Origin: Thalassotalea fonticola
GTDB lineage: Bacteria > Pseudomonadota > Gammaproteobacteria > Enterobacterales > Alteromonadaceae
DNA: 64,000 nt
Assembly: GCF_032911225.1 (NCBI RefSeq)
Contig: NZ_CP136600.1
Coordinates: 1,364,001 to 1,428,000 of the forward strand
Reading direction: 5' to 3'
Shown: positions 44,493-53,835 of the stretch, piece by piece
How positions within the stretch are numbered: the stretch's first letter is position 1
Layout of the letters: the number at the start of each line of letters is the position of its first letter
Translations under genes and position numbers: made by a program
The notes under the pieces: model-generated
What the model saw: only the letters and a program-made list of their open reading frames with translations
Databases searched by the model: none
What the model was told of the DNA's origin: nothing

Positions 44493-45938
44493 CTAATAAT
44501 CTGTCATTTGTTCTAATTCAAGTCCTTTAGTTTCATGGATAAAATAAACCACGAAGAGTAAGGAAACGACTGAAAAACCCGCATATACACTATAACTAAA
44601 TGCTAAACCAAAACTGGCTAACATCACCGGGAAGCTCATCGTAATAATAAAGTTGGCCACCCACTGAGCTACTCCACTAACCGCTAAACCTGAACCACGC
44701 AGTTGATTAGGAAACATTTCTCCTAACATCACCCACATCACGGGTCCCCATGACATATTAAAGAAAAACACGTATGCGTTAGCCGCAATTAATGCCAGTA
44801 TACCATAGTCACCAAGTTGCAATTGACCGTTAACTCCTTGTGATGCATTAGCAAAAGCGTACACCATAATAGACAATGTAATGGCCATCCCTAAAGAACC
44901 GATAATTAAAAATGGTTTGCGGCCCAACTTATCAATATAAACAATTGTTATTAAGCAGGCAAAAATGCTGACAAAGCCACTTATGATATTGATCAATAAG
45001 GCATCACTTTCAGAAAATCCTGCAGCCTGCCAAAGTACCGAGCCGTAGTAAAATACGACATTAATACCTACTAACTGTTGTAACGTTGCTAAGCCTATGC
45101 CTAACCAAACCACCTTTTTGATCTTACCCGTTTGTTTATGTTTTAAATCGGAAAAACTTGGTTTATGGCGATCAACGGCCAGCGACTGCGCAATTTCAAC
45201 TAACTTCCTCGGACTGGCTTTTTTACCATATAATCTACAAAGCACCGTTGCGGCTTGTTCCATTTTTTGACTAGCAACAAGAAAGCGTGGACTTTCAGGG
45301 ATCATAAATAAACCAATAAAAAATATCGTCGCCGGCAATATTTCAATCCAGAACATCCAGCGCCAAGCATCAATTCCAAACCAAAAAGTTGCAGTTGAAC
45401 CACCAGCATACTCTGCCAAAAGATAGTTACTGATAAATGCTGAAAACAACCCCAAAATTATCGCAATTTGTTGTATCGATGTTAATGTGCCGCGATAGCG
45501 AGCTGGCGCAATTTCACTGATATATGCCGGTGTCATTACCGATGCAGCACCAACGGCTAAACCGCCAATAATTCGATAAAAGACAAATTCTAACGATGAC
45601 TCACTGATACCTGAGCCCCAGGCACTGACTAAAAAGAATACCGCGGAAACTAACAGAATTGTTTTTCGACCATAAATATCAGCCATCCGGCCTGCGAAAA
45701 ATGCACCTACGGCACAACCTAACAGCATACTGGCCACGTTAAACCCGGTGCCAACATCATCCGCTGAAAATGCAGCTTTGAGGCCTTCAACAGTGCCGTT
45801 GATCACGCCACTATCAAAACCAAATAAAAATCCACCTATTGCTGCAATACAACTGATTAATACTATAAAAAGTTTATTTTCTTCTTGTTGGCTTTTTTCT
45901 AACACAAACGTGTCAACTTCTACTTGCTGTACGTCCAA
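44493..45938 (-). CDS. MFS sugar porter (XylE/GalP-type)
   Basis: 481 residues, 12 predicted transmembrane segments. Sugar-porter hallmarks: GFLFGFDSGVINGT near TM1, GRMADIYGRK in loop 2-3, RIIGGLAVGAASVMTPAYISEIAPARYRG, IPESPRFL before the central loop, QQLVGINVVFYYG in TM7, DKLGRKPF in loop 8-9, and HETKGLE at the C-terminus (usual PETKG). It is an inner-membrane proton/sugar symporter by family. It has its own ECF promoter (46031-46060). It probably takes up the monosaccharide released in the periplasm by the GH3 and sulfatases; the sugar is unknown (glucose, xylose and galactose are all possible). Confidence 0.92.
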   Translation of the reverse strand: MDVQQVEVDTFVLEKSQQEENKLFIVLISCIAAIGGFLFGFDSGVINGTVEGLKAAFSADDVGTGFNVASMLLGCAVGAFFAGRMADIYGRKTILLVSAVFFLVSAWGSGISESSLEFVFYRIIGGLAVGAASVMTPAYISEIAPARYRGTLTSIQQIAIILGLFSAFISNYLLAEYAGGSTATFWFGIDAWRWMFWIEILPATIFFIGLFMIPESPRFLVASQKMEQAATVLCRLYGKKASPRKLVEIAQSLAVDRHKPSFSDLKHKQTGKIKKVVWLGIGLATLQQLVGINVVFYYGSVLWQAAGFSESDALLINIISGFVSIFACLITIVYIDKLGRKPFLIIGSLGMAITLSIMVYAFANASQGVNGQLQLGDYGILALIAANAYVFFFNMSWGPVMWVMLGEMFPNQLRGSGLAVSGVAQWVANFIITMSFPVMLASFGLAFSYSVYAGFSVVSLLFVVYFIHETKGLELEQMTDY

Positions 45939-46030
45939 AATATCACCCTCTTTAAAATTATTTTATCGTTAATGTCGAACCCGATAGTATGTATTTACTA
46001 AAGCAACATAAACTGTCGTCCCATAGAAGA

Positions 46031-46060
46031 TAAAGAGCACTGAAATAATGAAATCCGTAA
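46031..46060 (-). promoter_or_regulatory. ECF-type promoter, site 10 (MFS porter)
   Basis: Minus strand TTACGGA-15 nt-GCTCTTTA, 93 bp before the start at 45938. Confidence 0.82.
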
Positions 46061-46168
46061 TATCCAGTAGCACTTTTTTTCGCGTATGCGAGATAATGCG
46101 CCGCATTCGCCTTTGTATTAACACATTGGTTGCGTTAGTTGAGCCTCAGAACCATGGCTTTACGGCAT

Positions 46169-47503
46169 TTATTCAAGGGTGTTATAACGGTTGAAAAAAT
46201 CTGCTCCCAAAAAATCAGGAAGAGCTGCCAAACCAAACAACATAGTCGAAAAATCCACTCCCTGCACGGCCTTAGCTCGCCAATGCTTTTGCTTTAAACT
46301 GTAACGCCATAATACCGACACCTCTGGCGACAATTGATATATTGCTTTGTCAGGGCCAGCACGATACATGGCAACAAGATCCGCTTTAACAGATGGTTTG
46401 ACGGGTGAGAATCCGCTCAAAATGTGTGGGGAAACAATTTGATAAGGATTTTCATCACGACTGCCACGATTAAAAATGCGATCGGCGTTATAGCCGGTAA
46501 TGGTTGCCCCGGCTCCTGTGCCCCACTCATAAGGCTGCCATTGCTTAATATCTTGCTCTTGCCACCAGCTAAAATCGGCTTTCGCCGCATTTTTCATCGC
46601 CTGAACATATTCAGGGCTGTTAGAGAAATGATGAACCAAGTAGTAGTTAAACAAAAAGGTAAACATAGTCACATAACGCTTATTACTCACCGATAATACC
46701 GGCGTTTGTGCTTTACCAAACAAGGCCTTTTTTAGGTTTTTGGGTGTTTGGTAATGTCTGCTCCACAATTGATTGGCGGCTGAATTGTCATCTTTACTTT
46801 GTTGCTTAGCAAGCCAGGCGACAATCATGTATTCATTGAACGGAATGGTCCAGGCACCGCTTGGCTCGCCGTTGGCATTCATTGATAACGCTATTTGGCC
46901 CTTGATCGGGTCGCCAATGAATTTAGCCTGATCGACCGACGCCAAGAGCTGATCAACCAACTGGCCGATTTGTTGGTTTTTGGAGAAATAATTTTTAATG
47001 AATGTCGCGCCAAGGAGCATGATGTCGGTATCTATTGGACTAAAATCTTTGCTCATCGCCTGGCCAGTATGAACATTAAAGAAGTGCATATAACAACCTG
47101 CGGCGTTTCTTGCGGGGGTAAAGCCTGGCGTGTTCCCGGATAACGTAGTTAGCGTTTGCAGGGCCAAATTTTCCGCATTGGGTTGCCAGCCTTGAGCATG
47201 TCCAATTGCTAATGCCACTAACCCCATACCCGCGTTCGCAATAGAGCCGCGTACTGATTGCTTGTTAGATAATTGAAAACCATCGCGATAAACGCCATTA
47301 GGCTCTCTTATTTGCTGCCAAAACTGATAGCTATCACGATATAGCTTGTTAATGATCTCATCATCTGATTGCGCTTGGGTATGAAAGACAGCGGCGAATA
47401 GTAAAATAGGCAGGTATCTAATAAAGCGAACAACTGGATTCACACCAGTATTAATATTCGCCCTTGTCGTTGTGGAAGACGATGTCAATTGCAGTTTTTC
47501 CAT
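46169..47503 (-). CDS. Glucoamylase-like (GH144/PF10091-like) secreted protein
   Basis: 444 residues. The signal sequence has a long polar n-region, with the hydrophobic part at ~27-45. The rest is an alpha/alpha-barrel-like protein with motifs that recall the 'glycoamylase' PF10091/GH144 group: WQQIREPNGVYRDG, SIANAGMGLVALAIG, GCYMHFFNVHTGQ, FSPIDTDIMLLGATF, and WTIPFNEYMIVAWLA. GH144 enzymes act on beta-1,2-glucans, but the group also contains members of unknown activity, and here the similarity is judged by eye. A degenerate ECF-type site lies 82 bp upstream (47585-47614). In this locus it is probably a periplasmic oligosaccharide hydrolase. Confidence 0.68.
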   Translation of the reverse strand: MEKLQLTSSSTTTRANINTGVNPVVRFIRYLPILLFAAVFHTQAQSDDEIINKLYRDSYQFWQQIREPNGVYRDGFQLSNKQSVRGSIANAGMGLVALAIGHAQGWQPNAENLALQTLTTLSGNTPGFTPARNAAGCYMHFFNVHTGQAMSKDFSPIDTDIMLLGATFIKNYFSKNQQIGQLVDQLLASVDQAKFIGDPIKGQIALSMNANGEPSGAWTIPFNEYMIVAWLAKQQSKDDNSAANQLWSRHYQTPKNLKKALFGKAQTPVLSVSNKRYVTMFTFLFNYYLVHHFSNSPEYVQAMKNAAKADFSWWQEQDIKQWQPYEWGTGAGATITGYNADRIFNRGSRDENPYQIVSPHILSGFSPVKPSVKADLVAMYRAGPDKAIYQLSPEVSVLWRYSLKQKHWRAKAVQGVDFSTMLFGLAALPDFLGADFFNRYNTLE

Positions 47504-47584
47504 AATAAGGTCCCAATGATAAAAGTTGCGAAGTTAGACAAACTTGCTTGTTGATGGCTTTATTAAATTGATGCCAGATAATAA

Positions 47585-47614
47585 CTAAGAGTATGCAGTC
47601 GCTAAAATTCGTAG
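47585..47614 (-). promoter_or_regulatory. Degenerate ECF-type promoter, site 11 (glucoamylase-like gene)
   Basis: Minus strand CTACGAA-15 nt-ACTCTTAG, 82 bp before the start at 47503. The spacing is right but three positions deviate. Confidence 0.5.
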
Positions 47615-47746
47615 GTTCGACTTAACGATTGCAAACCGCGGGTAGAGTTCGATATTAGGTTTAGAATTTTATGAGTGTTAAATAAGTTTCCCCAGATAAC
47701 ACTCAAAAATAGACATCAAAATTTAATAAATTGGATAAGGTCGCCT

Positions 47747-50700
47747 TTAGAACAGCTGTTCTTTATCTAATCTAAAGTTATCAATAATTATCTCATCGGT
47801 ACCAAGGGAGCCAGTGCTATTACGTTTCATGCGAAAGGTAATAACATAATGATCATCATTTGGGCGCTTACGGAAGGTAAAGGCTATTTCCCCATCTGTC
47901 GTTGGTATAATGTCGCCAACGTCGCGACGGCTAATAATTTTATTGCCTAATGCATCATAAGTGTCAATCAAAATTTCAAAATCAGAGTCTGTCATCGTGA
48001 TAACTTTGGTATCAAGGCGGAATATATAACGAGTGCCTAATGGGTCATTTGCGACATCAAGTTCTTTGCTAAGTTTTTTCCAGCTTGTAACGCCTGGACC
48101 AACTGAAAATTTTAACGAAGTTGCACCTTGTAACACTTCACTTGATTCAGTCGTTAAATTAATTTGCGCAGCGGATTCATTCCAGGCTGTCATCCCATCT
48201 TCAAAATCTCCATTGGCGATAGGGGTATCAGCGCCTATACGCACTACAGATAAATCATCAAAAATATAGCGGTGATAAATCGCAGCAACTTTTTCCACCA
48301 CAAATGATAAATGCATGTAGTTAGCTCCCATAGGTTTTTGAGTATTAATCAAAAACTCGACTCGTTGATTGTTGTCGTCCAACAAGTTACTGGTTTGCAT
48401 AGAAATAATACCATTGCTTACATCAGCATCATTATCCCATTGCACACGTAAGAAACCGCGACCTGGTGCTCCTGTTGTGGCAAGAAAGCCGTTGGCCCGA
48501 ACAATGTAACGAGTATTATCAAGATCATTAGCAACACCTAAGGTTTGACTCAGGCTAGATTCAGTATCCGTAACCGTAGGGTTTGTGCGAATTTCAGCAC
48601 TAGTACCTACGATGCTTACACCGCCAATGTTTGGCTTAAAGAATTTGTAATCTCCCGTTTTGGTCCATCCTGTTAGACCGTTTTCAAAATTAGGATTTTC
48701 AAAACGTGCAACACTCGAAACAACATCATTAAGTTCAAGCAACTCACCTTCGGGATCAACTACTTTAAAGCTTGCAAAACTTTCAGCTGGAGAAAATTCA
48801 AATGGCGACAATTGAAATCCATAGGAAGTTTCATTGCCTAAGGCATCCACTCCAATAACGCGACGAGGGGTAATTTTTGAGTAATGTAGTTCTACATTTC
48901 CCGCGGAGGAAGTAGTTTCATGCACTTCGGGCCTATAAAATTCATCACGTAAAGTATTCATTACCCCCGGCTGAATGGTTTCCATTAACCCCATTGCGCC
49001 ATACCAGAAGTCAGCAAGCCCTACGGAAGGCATAACGTAACTGGGATCTTGCATAGCCCAACGCGTTATCATGGCAAAATTATCACCACCAGAACCATTG
49101 AAGATCTCTTGACGCAAGCCATCACGATAAGCCTGATAACCCCCAACAACAGGAGCTGTCCAGCCCAATTGGCCTAATCCCAATACCGCAGGAAAATGAA
49201 TAATATCACCGGGATGATCACTTGGGCCATCGTTATAATAGCTGCCAGTTGTTAAAAACGGGTTATTGCCTGCAGAAAAAGCCGCATAATACGGTGCGCC
49301 TAAATCATCACCAGCAGCCATAGTCACGGCATAATAGTTTTTATTCTGTTGACGCCAGTTTGGATCTTCAAAATGGTGGCGCAATATCATCGATCCACCC
49401 ATAATAATAAAGGCGGAGTGTGATGGCAAAATGACCGGTTCATTAATTAACCATTCGTTATAATTCATATTGGTACGTGAATAAACGTAATGGTGATAAT
49501 CTTGAGTCGCTAATGGATCTTGCGCCGCGGCCAAATCACCATATATCCAGGTTTCATTGGTCATTTTGTTATTGAGCAATATTGGGCCATGATCGTCATT
49601 TTCCCAAGTAATGCGCTGTTCTGCACGAATAGTATCGCTACCACGCTTCATCGTTTGGCGCAGGTATTCTTTATAAGCTTTGAAATTAGCATTATTCGGA
49701 TATAACTCAACCGCTTTATAAACGGCGGGAATAAATTTCATGCTGATATAAACCTGTGGTTGCGGATTACTCGGATCAGGAGTGCCTGCCGCTACATAGT
49801 TACGCATAAAATGGCCATCAACGGTTTTAACACCACCTAAGCCGTCAGGGTGTAAACCGGCATGGCGTTGAATTAATAAATCTATCACTGACTCGATATC
49901 CGCATCAGGGCTTACTTGATCGGCGGCCATGAGTAAAAATAGTGCCCAACCAACATTATCTGCAATTGGCGTATCATTGACCGTTTCACCAACTCCAACA
50001 ATTTTACGAGTTAAAAAGCCCTCAGGTACCAAAGAGTTAGTACCTGTGATGGTACTTGAACCCACTAAACTTTTGATCGCCCCCACATACTGATTAAGCT
50101 CATCAGCTAACCAGACATCAAAATCCATACGAATGTCACTTGTATCTGACATCATTTTTGGCGTGATCCCAGCGAGTAACATTCTGCCCTCAGCCGTTGC
50201 TGCAATATCAACAATATCTGTAGTGAAATCGGTGTAATGGTTTAATGTCACACTACCACCAGCACGTAATGCAGTAGTTTGTGCATTTAGCAGAGAGTTA
50301 AAATTAGCATCATTGGTTAACACATAAAGTCCGCCAGTAGCATCACCGCCGTAGCTGCGGGCAAAAGAAATTGCACTAATGTTCGCCGCTGTTGCAACAC
50401 TTTCTAATGTAAGAGTCTGATTTAAATCGGCACGGTAGAGGGTGTTGGGCGTACTCAGGTATAAATTTTGATCTATCATATCAACAGTAAGACCGGTAAT
50501 AACAGAGCTATCTGCTGGCACAAGGGCTGCGGCTATCGGTTGATCGGCGACGCCATCAGCCACCGCATTTTTACTCGCATCAAAACGATAAAGGCCGTTA
50601 TCAGTACCAACCAACAATTCCCCCCTAAAGTACACCATATCGTAGTTAGTAGTTGCACTTGGCGTTTCAGTAATAGTAAGTTGATCAAAAACAGTCAAAG

Positions 50701-51568
50701 CTTCAGTATTGGTATTAAAGGCAAGGATCGCATCTTTATCGGTAGCACTGCCGCCAGCACATATTCCAACAAAAAGCTGACGACCACTGGGGGAAAGTGC
50801 TAGTGAACAAACGCCGTTGTCACCTGTTAAATCCGCATTCGGTAATGCAGCTTGAATATCGTCACTACTAATGCTGTGCTGTAATGTTTGGCGAATATCA
50901 CGCAGCTCGATATTATTACTCTGATCAGCTACTGCATAACTACCACTAACCTGGGCTGCGGCAACAAGACTAGTTTGACCCGCGCCATTATAACCCCAGT
51001 CAGCAGTAACAACATCAGGGTTAACAACTGCAACAATGTCTTCATCACCAATAATTTCTACATCATCAACAAAAGCACGTTCGCTACGTTTGTTTGAATT
51101 CAGGTTAAAGCGTAAATGAAATTGATCTCCAGCATCGGTTGGAACAGAGAAAGATTCTGCTTCCCAATCGCTTGCCTGAGTGTTTTCTAATACCGTCCAG
51201 TTAGTCCCGTCGTAAGACCACTCTACCTGCAAATTTTCAGCGCCGGTCAAATTTTCTGTTTTTCGAACATAACGAATATCAAGCTCTGAGTATCCTGCAG
51301 TATTGATGACTTTTTCAAAATCAGCGCCGCGTTGTGATTTCACTCCGAAGGCACTGTCGTTGTATGCAGCGCTGGAAGTCACACTAACTTTGTCACCAAT
51401 AACACTCCAACCACCGCTGACGAAATCACCAGACTCAAAGTCATCGTTGAATAAAATAACCTGCCCAGCTGTTGCAGTAGTAGACGCTGAAATCAGAAAA
51501 AGAGAGCAGAATATTGTCTTTAGTAGCGCTATTTTATTATTATTGGGTTGCTTTATAAAAATCTTCAT
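47747..51568 (-). CDS. Large multidomain secreted protein, candidate polysaccharide-degrading enzyme (copy 2)
   Basis: 1273 residues. Signal peptide (about 1-34, TATA), not a lipobox. The N-terminal jelly-roll-like module (about 38-178; FNDDFESGDF, VEWSYDGTNWTVL) resembles the C-terminus of the 35198 lipoprotein. From ~188 on it is collinear with the 14143 protein: propeller-like region, then a His/Trp-rich core (QRHAGLHPDGLGGVKTVDGH, NETWIYGD, ILRHHFEDPNW, GPSDHPGDIIHFPAVLG), then two C-terminal CBM4/9-like modules ending in the same RLDKEQLF. The conserved HAGLHPD, RHHF and DHPG blocks are candidate active-site regions. The core family is not recognised. A strong ECF promoter lies at 51694-51724. 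Confidence 0.75.
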   Translation of the reverse strand: MKIFIKQPNNNKIALLKTIFCSLFLISASTTATAGQVILFNDDFESGDFVSGGWSVIGDKVSVTSSAAYNDSAFGVKSQRGADFEKVINTAGYSELDIRYVRKTENLTGAENLQVEWSYDGTNWTVLENTQASDWEAESFSVPTDAGDQFHLRFNLNSNKRSERAFVDDVEIIGDEDIVAVVNPDVVTADWGYNGAGQTSLVAAAQVSGSYAVADQSNNIELRDIRQTLQHSISSDDIQAALPNADLTGDNGVCSLALSPSGRQLFVGICAGGSATDKDAILAFNTNTEALTVFDQLTITETPSATTNYDMVYFRGELLVGTDNGLYRFDASKNAVADGVADQPIAAALVPADSSVITGLTVDMIDQNLYLSTPNTLYRADLNQTLTLESVATAANISAISFARSYGGDATGGLYVLTNDANFNSLLNAQTTALRAGGSVTLNHYTDFTTDIVDIAATAEGRMLLAGITPKMMSDTSDIRMDFDVWLADELNQYVGAIKSLVGSSTITGTNSLVPEGFLTRKIVGVGETVNDTPIADNVGWALFLLMAADQVSPDADIESVIDLLIQRHAGLHPDGLGGVKTVDGHFMRNYVAAGTPDPSNPQPQVYISMKFIPAVYKAVELYPNNANFKAYKEYLRQTMKRGSDTIRAEQRITWENDDHGPILLNNKMTNETWIYGDLAAAQDPLATQDYHHYVYSRTNMNYNEWLINEPVILPSHSAFIIMGGSMILRHHFEDPNWRQQNKNYYAVTMAAGDDLGAPYYAAFSAGNNPFLTTGSYYNDGPSDHPGDIIHFPAVLGLGQLGWTAPVVGGYQAYRDGLRQEIFNGSGGDNFAMITRWAMQDPSYVMPSVGLADFWYGAMGLMETIQPGVMNTLRDEFYRPEVHETTSSAGNVELHYSKITPRRVIGVDALGNETSYGFQLSPFEFSPAESFASFKVVDPEGELLELNDVVSSVARFENPNFENGLTGWTKTGDYKFFKPNIGGVSIVGTSAEIRTNPTVTDTESSLSQTLGVANDLDNTRYIVRANGFLATTGAPGRGFLRVQWDNDADVSNGIISMQTSNLLDDNNQRVEFLINTQKPMGANYMHLSFVVEKVAAIYHRYIFDDLSVVRIGADTPIANGDFEDGMTAWNESAAQINLTTESSEVLQGATSLKFSVGPGVTSWKKLSKELDVANDPLGTRYIFRLDTKVITMTDSDFEILIDTYDALGNKIISRRDVGDIIPTTDGEIAFTFRKRPNDDHYVITFRMKRNSTGSLGTDEIIIDNFRLDKEQLF

Positions 51569-51693
51569 CGTGCAATTAACCTCTTGTATTTATAGTTATA
51601 ATTTTATTTAAAATAATTTTTTATTGTTATTTTTGTCACCATGTCATGCACTATTTTGTTGTTTTTGCAGGGAGAAAAATCAGCGCACCTTTA

Positions 51694-51724
51694 TAAAGAG
51701 CGTTTTCCTGATCAAAATCCGTAA
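51694..51724 (-). promoter_or_regulatory. ECF-type promoter, site 12 (large enzyme copy 2)
   Basis: Minus strand TTACGGA-16 nt-GCTCTTTA, ~126 bp before the start at 51568. Confidence 0.8.
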
Positions 51725-51748
51725 CAAATTTCGAAAGTACGAATATTA

Positions 51749-51778
51749 TTGAGGTTTTATTATTTTATTGACTCTTTA
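51749..51778 (+). promoter_or_regulatory. Degenerate ECF-type promoter, site 13 (sulfatase 8)
   Basis: Plus strand TTGAGGT-15 nt-ACTCTTTA, 58 bp before the ATG at 51836. The -10 half is perfect and the -35 half is weak. Confidence 0.5.
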
Positions 51779-51835
51779 TTTTTAGAGCTCATTTTTTGAA
51801 CTCTAAATAAAACCCCATAAATATAAGAGGAAAGT

Positions 51836-53293
51836 ATGAAAACTAAGAAAATAATCCCTAAATTAATAGGTTTAGCCTGCCTGATGGCAGGTATACCCAA
51901 TACAGCACAAAGTGCCGAACCAGCAAAACCTAATGTCATCGTATTTTATGCCGATGATATGGGGTGGGGTGATGTTGGCTACCACGGCTATGATGATATT
52001 CGAACACCAAACATTGATGCATTAGCTGCTAGCGGAACTTCTTTTGAGCAAGGTTATGTAGCAGCGTCAGTATGTGGTCCTTCGCGTGCCGCGTTAGTTA
52101 CAGGTGTTCATCAACAGCGCTTTGGTTATTATGGCAATGGTGGTATTTCGCATGTACCACAATCACAACCGATAATGTTTGAGCAACTTCAGCAGCAAGG
52201 TTATCAAACAGCAGCCATTGGCAAGTGGCATTTAGGCGATGAATCCGGCCAACCCAATAGTCGTGGCGTAGATTTTTTCTACGGCTTTCATAACGGTTCG
52301 CACGATTACCATTTTTCAGATATTGTTGAAGGAGGTAAGAAAAGCCAGGCACCTATCTATCGAAATGATCAAATAGAACCGGCAATTCAAGACAGCAATG
52401 GTTATCTTACCGAAATGTTTAGTCATGAAGCCGCTAACTTTATTGATAATGCGAACACGACTGAGCCATTTTTTGTCTATGTGGCATACAATGCTGTACA
52501 CGCACCTTGGCAAGTGCCACAAGAATATCTTGACCGCTTAGTAGATCTGCAAGCAGAAGATGAACGTAAATTCTTTGCCGGTATGGTGTTGGCACTAGAT
52601 GATGGTATTGGTGAGGTAATGGATGCCGTTGAACGTAAGAATGCTACTGATAATACTCTAGTATTCTTCCTATCTGATAACGGAACACCGCGTACTCATG
52701 GTTTTGAACAGCCCAAAGAAAAATTTCGAGGCACCACTACCATGTCAAATCCTGGCGAACTCAATGGCTTCAAAGGTGATAGCTATGAGGGGGGTATTAG
52801 AGTGCCATTTCTAGTTTCCTGGCCAGGAACTATACCTACTGGAGTCTATAAAAAACCGGTATCAAATTTAGACGTTGTACCAACCATTATGGCACGCTTA
52901 GGGGTTACGGAACCAGGTGCAGGATTAGATTTTGATGGTGTTGATATTTTCCCGTATATCACTGGCGAAAAAGGAAGTCGACCACATCGTAATATGTATT
53001 GGCGTCGAGGTGAAGATTACGCTGTTCGTAAAAACGATTGGAAATTATCGTTTAACGACCAAAGTGGTTCCCAACGGATTATGTTATTTGATTTAGCCAC
53101 AGACCCTGGAGAATGGAATGATTTGAGTGACACCTATCCAACACGAGCACAGAACATGCAAGATATGTTTGATGCTTGGGACAGCGCTTTACCTGATAAT
53201 CAAAATGGTGCTAATGCTAACCCAAACAACCGAAACTATGATTACCCTACAGGTGGTAGAGTATCTGTAAGTGAATGGAATAGTTCACATTAA
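51836..53293 (+). CDS. S1-family sulfatase 8 (soluble twin of sulfatase 3)
   Basis: 485 residues. Signal peptide (1-27, QSA), FYADDMGWGDVGYHGYDD, CGPSRAALVTG (Cys80), GKWHLGDESGQPNSRG, FFLSDNGTPR, and a C-terminus ending SVSEWNSSH. From ~30 onward it is almost the same protein as the sulfatase part of 22053-23813, including the C-terminal SVSEWN, but it has an ordinary signal peptide instead of the lipobox-Ig anchor. AGAGGAAA precedes the ATG. It is divergent from large enzyme copy 2, mirroring the 14143/18303 pair at the other end of the locus. A good terminator follows. Confidence 0.93.
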   Translation: MKTKKIIPKLIGLACLMAGIPNTAQSAEPAKPNVIVFYADDMGWGDVGYHGYDDIRTPNIDALAASGTSFEQGYVAASVCGPSRAALVTGVHQQRFGYYGNGGISHVPQSQPIMFEQLQQQGYQTAAIGKWHLGDESGQPNSRGVDFFYGFHNGSHDYHFSDIVEGGKKSQAPIYRNDQIEPAIQDSNGYLTEMFSHEAANFIDNANTTEPFFVYVAYNAVHAPWQVPQEYLDRLVDLQAEDERKFFAGMVLALDDGIGEVMDAVERKNATDNTLVFFLSDNGTPRTHGFEQPKEKFRGTTTMSNPGELNGFKGDSYEGGIRVPFLVSWPGTIPTGVYKKPVSNLDVVPTIMARLGVTEPGAGLDFDGVDIFPYITGEKGSRPHRNMYWRRGEDYAVRKNDWKLSFNDQSGSQRIMLFDLATDPGEWNDLSDTYPTRAQNMQDMFDAWDSALPDNQNGANANPNNRNYDYPTGGRVSVSEWNSSH

Positions 53294-53371
53294 TTGATAT
53301 TTAATCAAGTAAAAATGACTTTATATACAATACAATTTAAGTAAATTTTATTTCCATATTGTCCCTAAATG

Positions 53372-53408
53372 GCTCTGAATTATCATAAATTGATTCAGAG
53401 CTATTTTT
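53372..53408 (+). terminator. Terminator after sulfatase 8, right edge of the locus
   Basis: GCTCTGAAT / ATTCAGAGC with a 12-nt loop followed by TATTTTTA. Confidence 0.75.
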
Positions 53409-53410
53409 AA

Positions 53411-53835
53411 TTGCACCTAATATCACTGATTAAACCACTTTCCTTGCAAAATAATCAGCCTAAAATAACATATGCTATTAATGCCTAGCATAATAAATAG
53501 GATTGTTCGCTGACTCACTACTTCATATTGACGAATGAATATCCGATATTTCCGGAACAGCCAGTTTATGCCTGTTCAGTGTCAATTGTGTTCATAAACT
53601 TTCGATACTATGGTTGTCAGCTGTCTCATCAATAGCTGACAACTAAAGTTATGGTGACTCGACTTCTGCTTTGCGAAGGAACCCGTCAAATCAAACAGTG
53701 GTAAATTGCTCTAAATGGCTTGCTATGATGAAACTGGTTTATTGATCAAACTGGTCACTTTTGTCGGTAGTTAATACCAGTTTAGATGTTAACTAAGATA
53801 TGGAGTAGTTAAGTTGTAGTTTATATATTCTTAAA
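53411..53835. other. Gene-free stretch with one hairpin
   Basis: No gene seen. It contains a perfect 10-bp inverted repeat GTTGTCAGCT / AGCTGACAAC (53613-53643, 11-nt loop) without a T-run. It marks the junction between the polysaccharide locus and ordinary chromosome. Confidence 0.4.
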
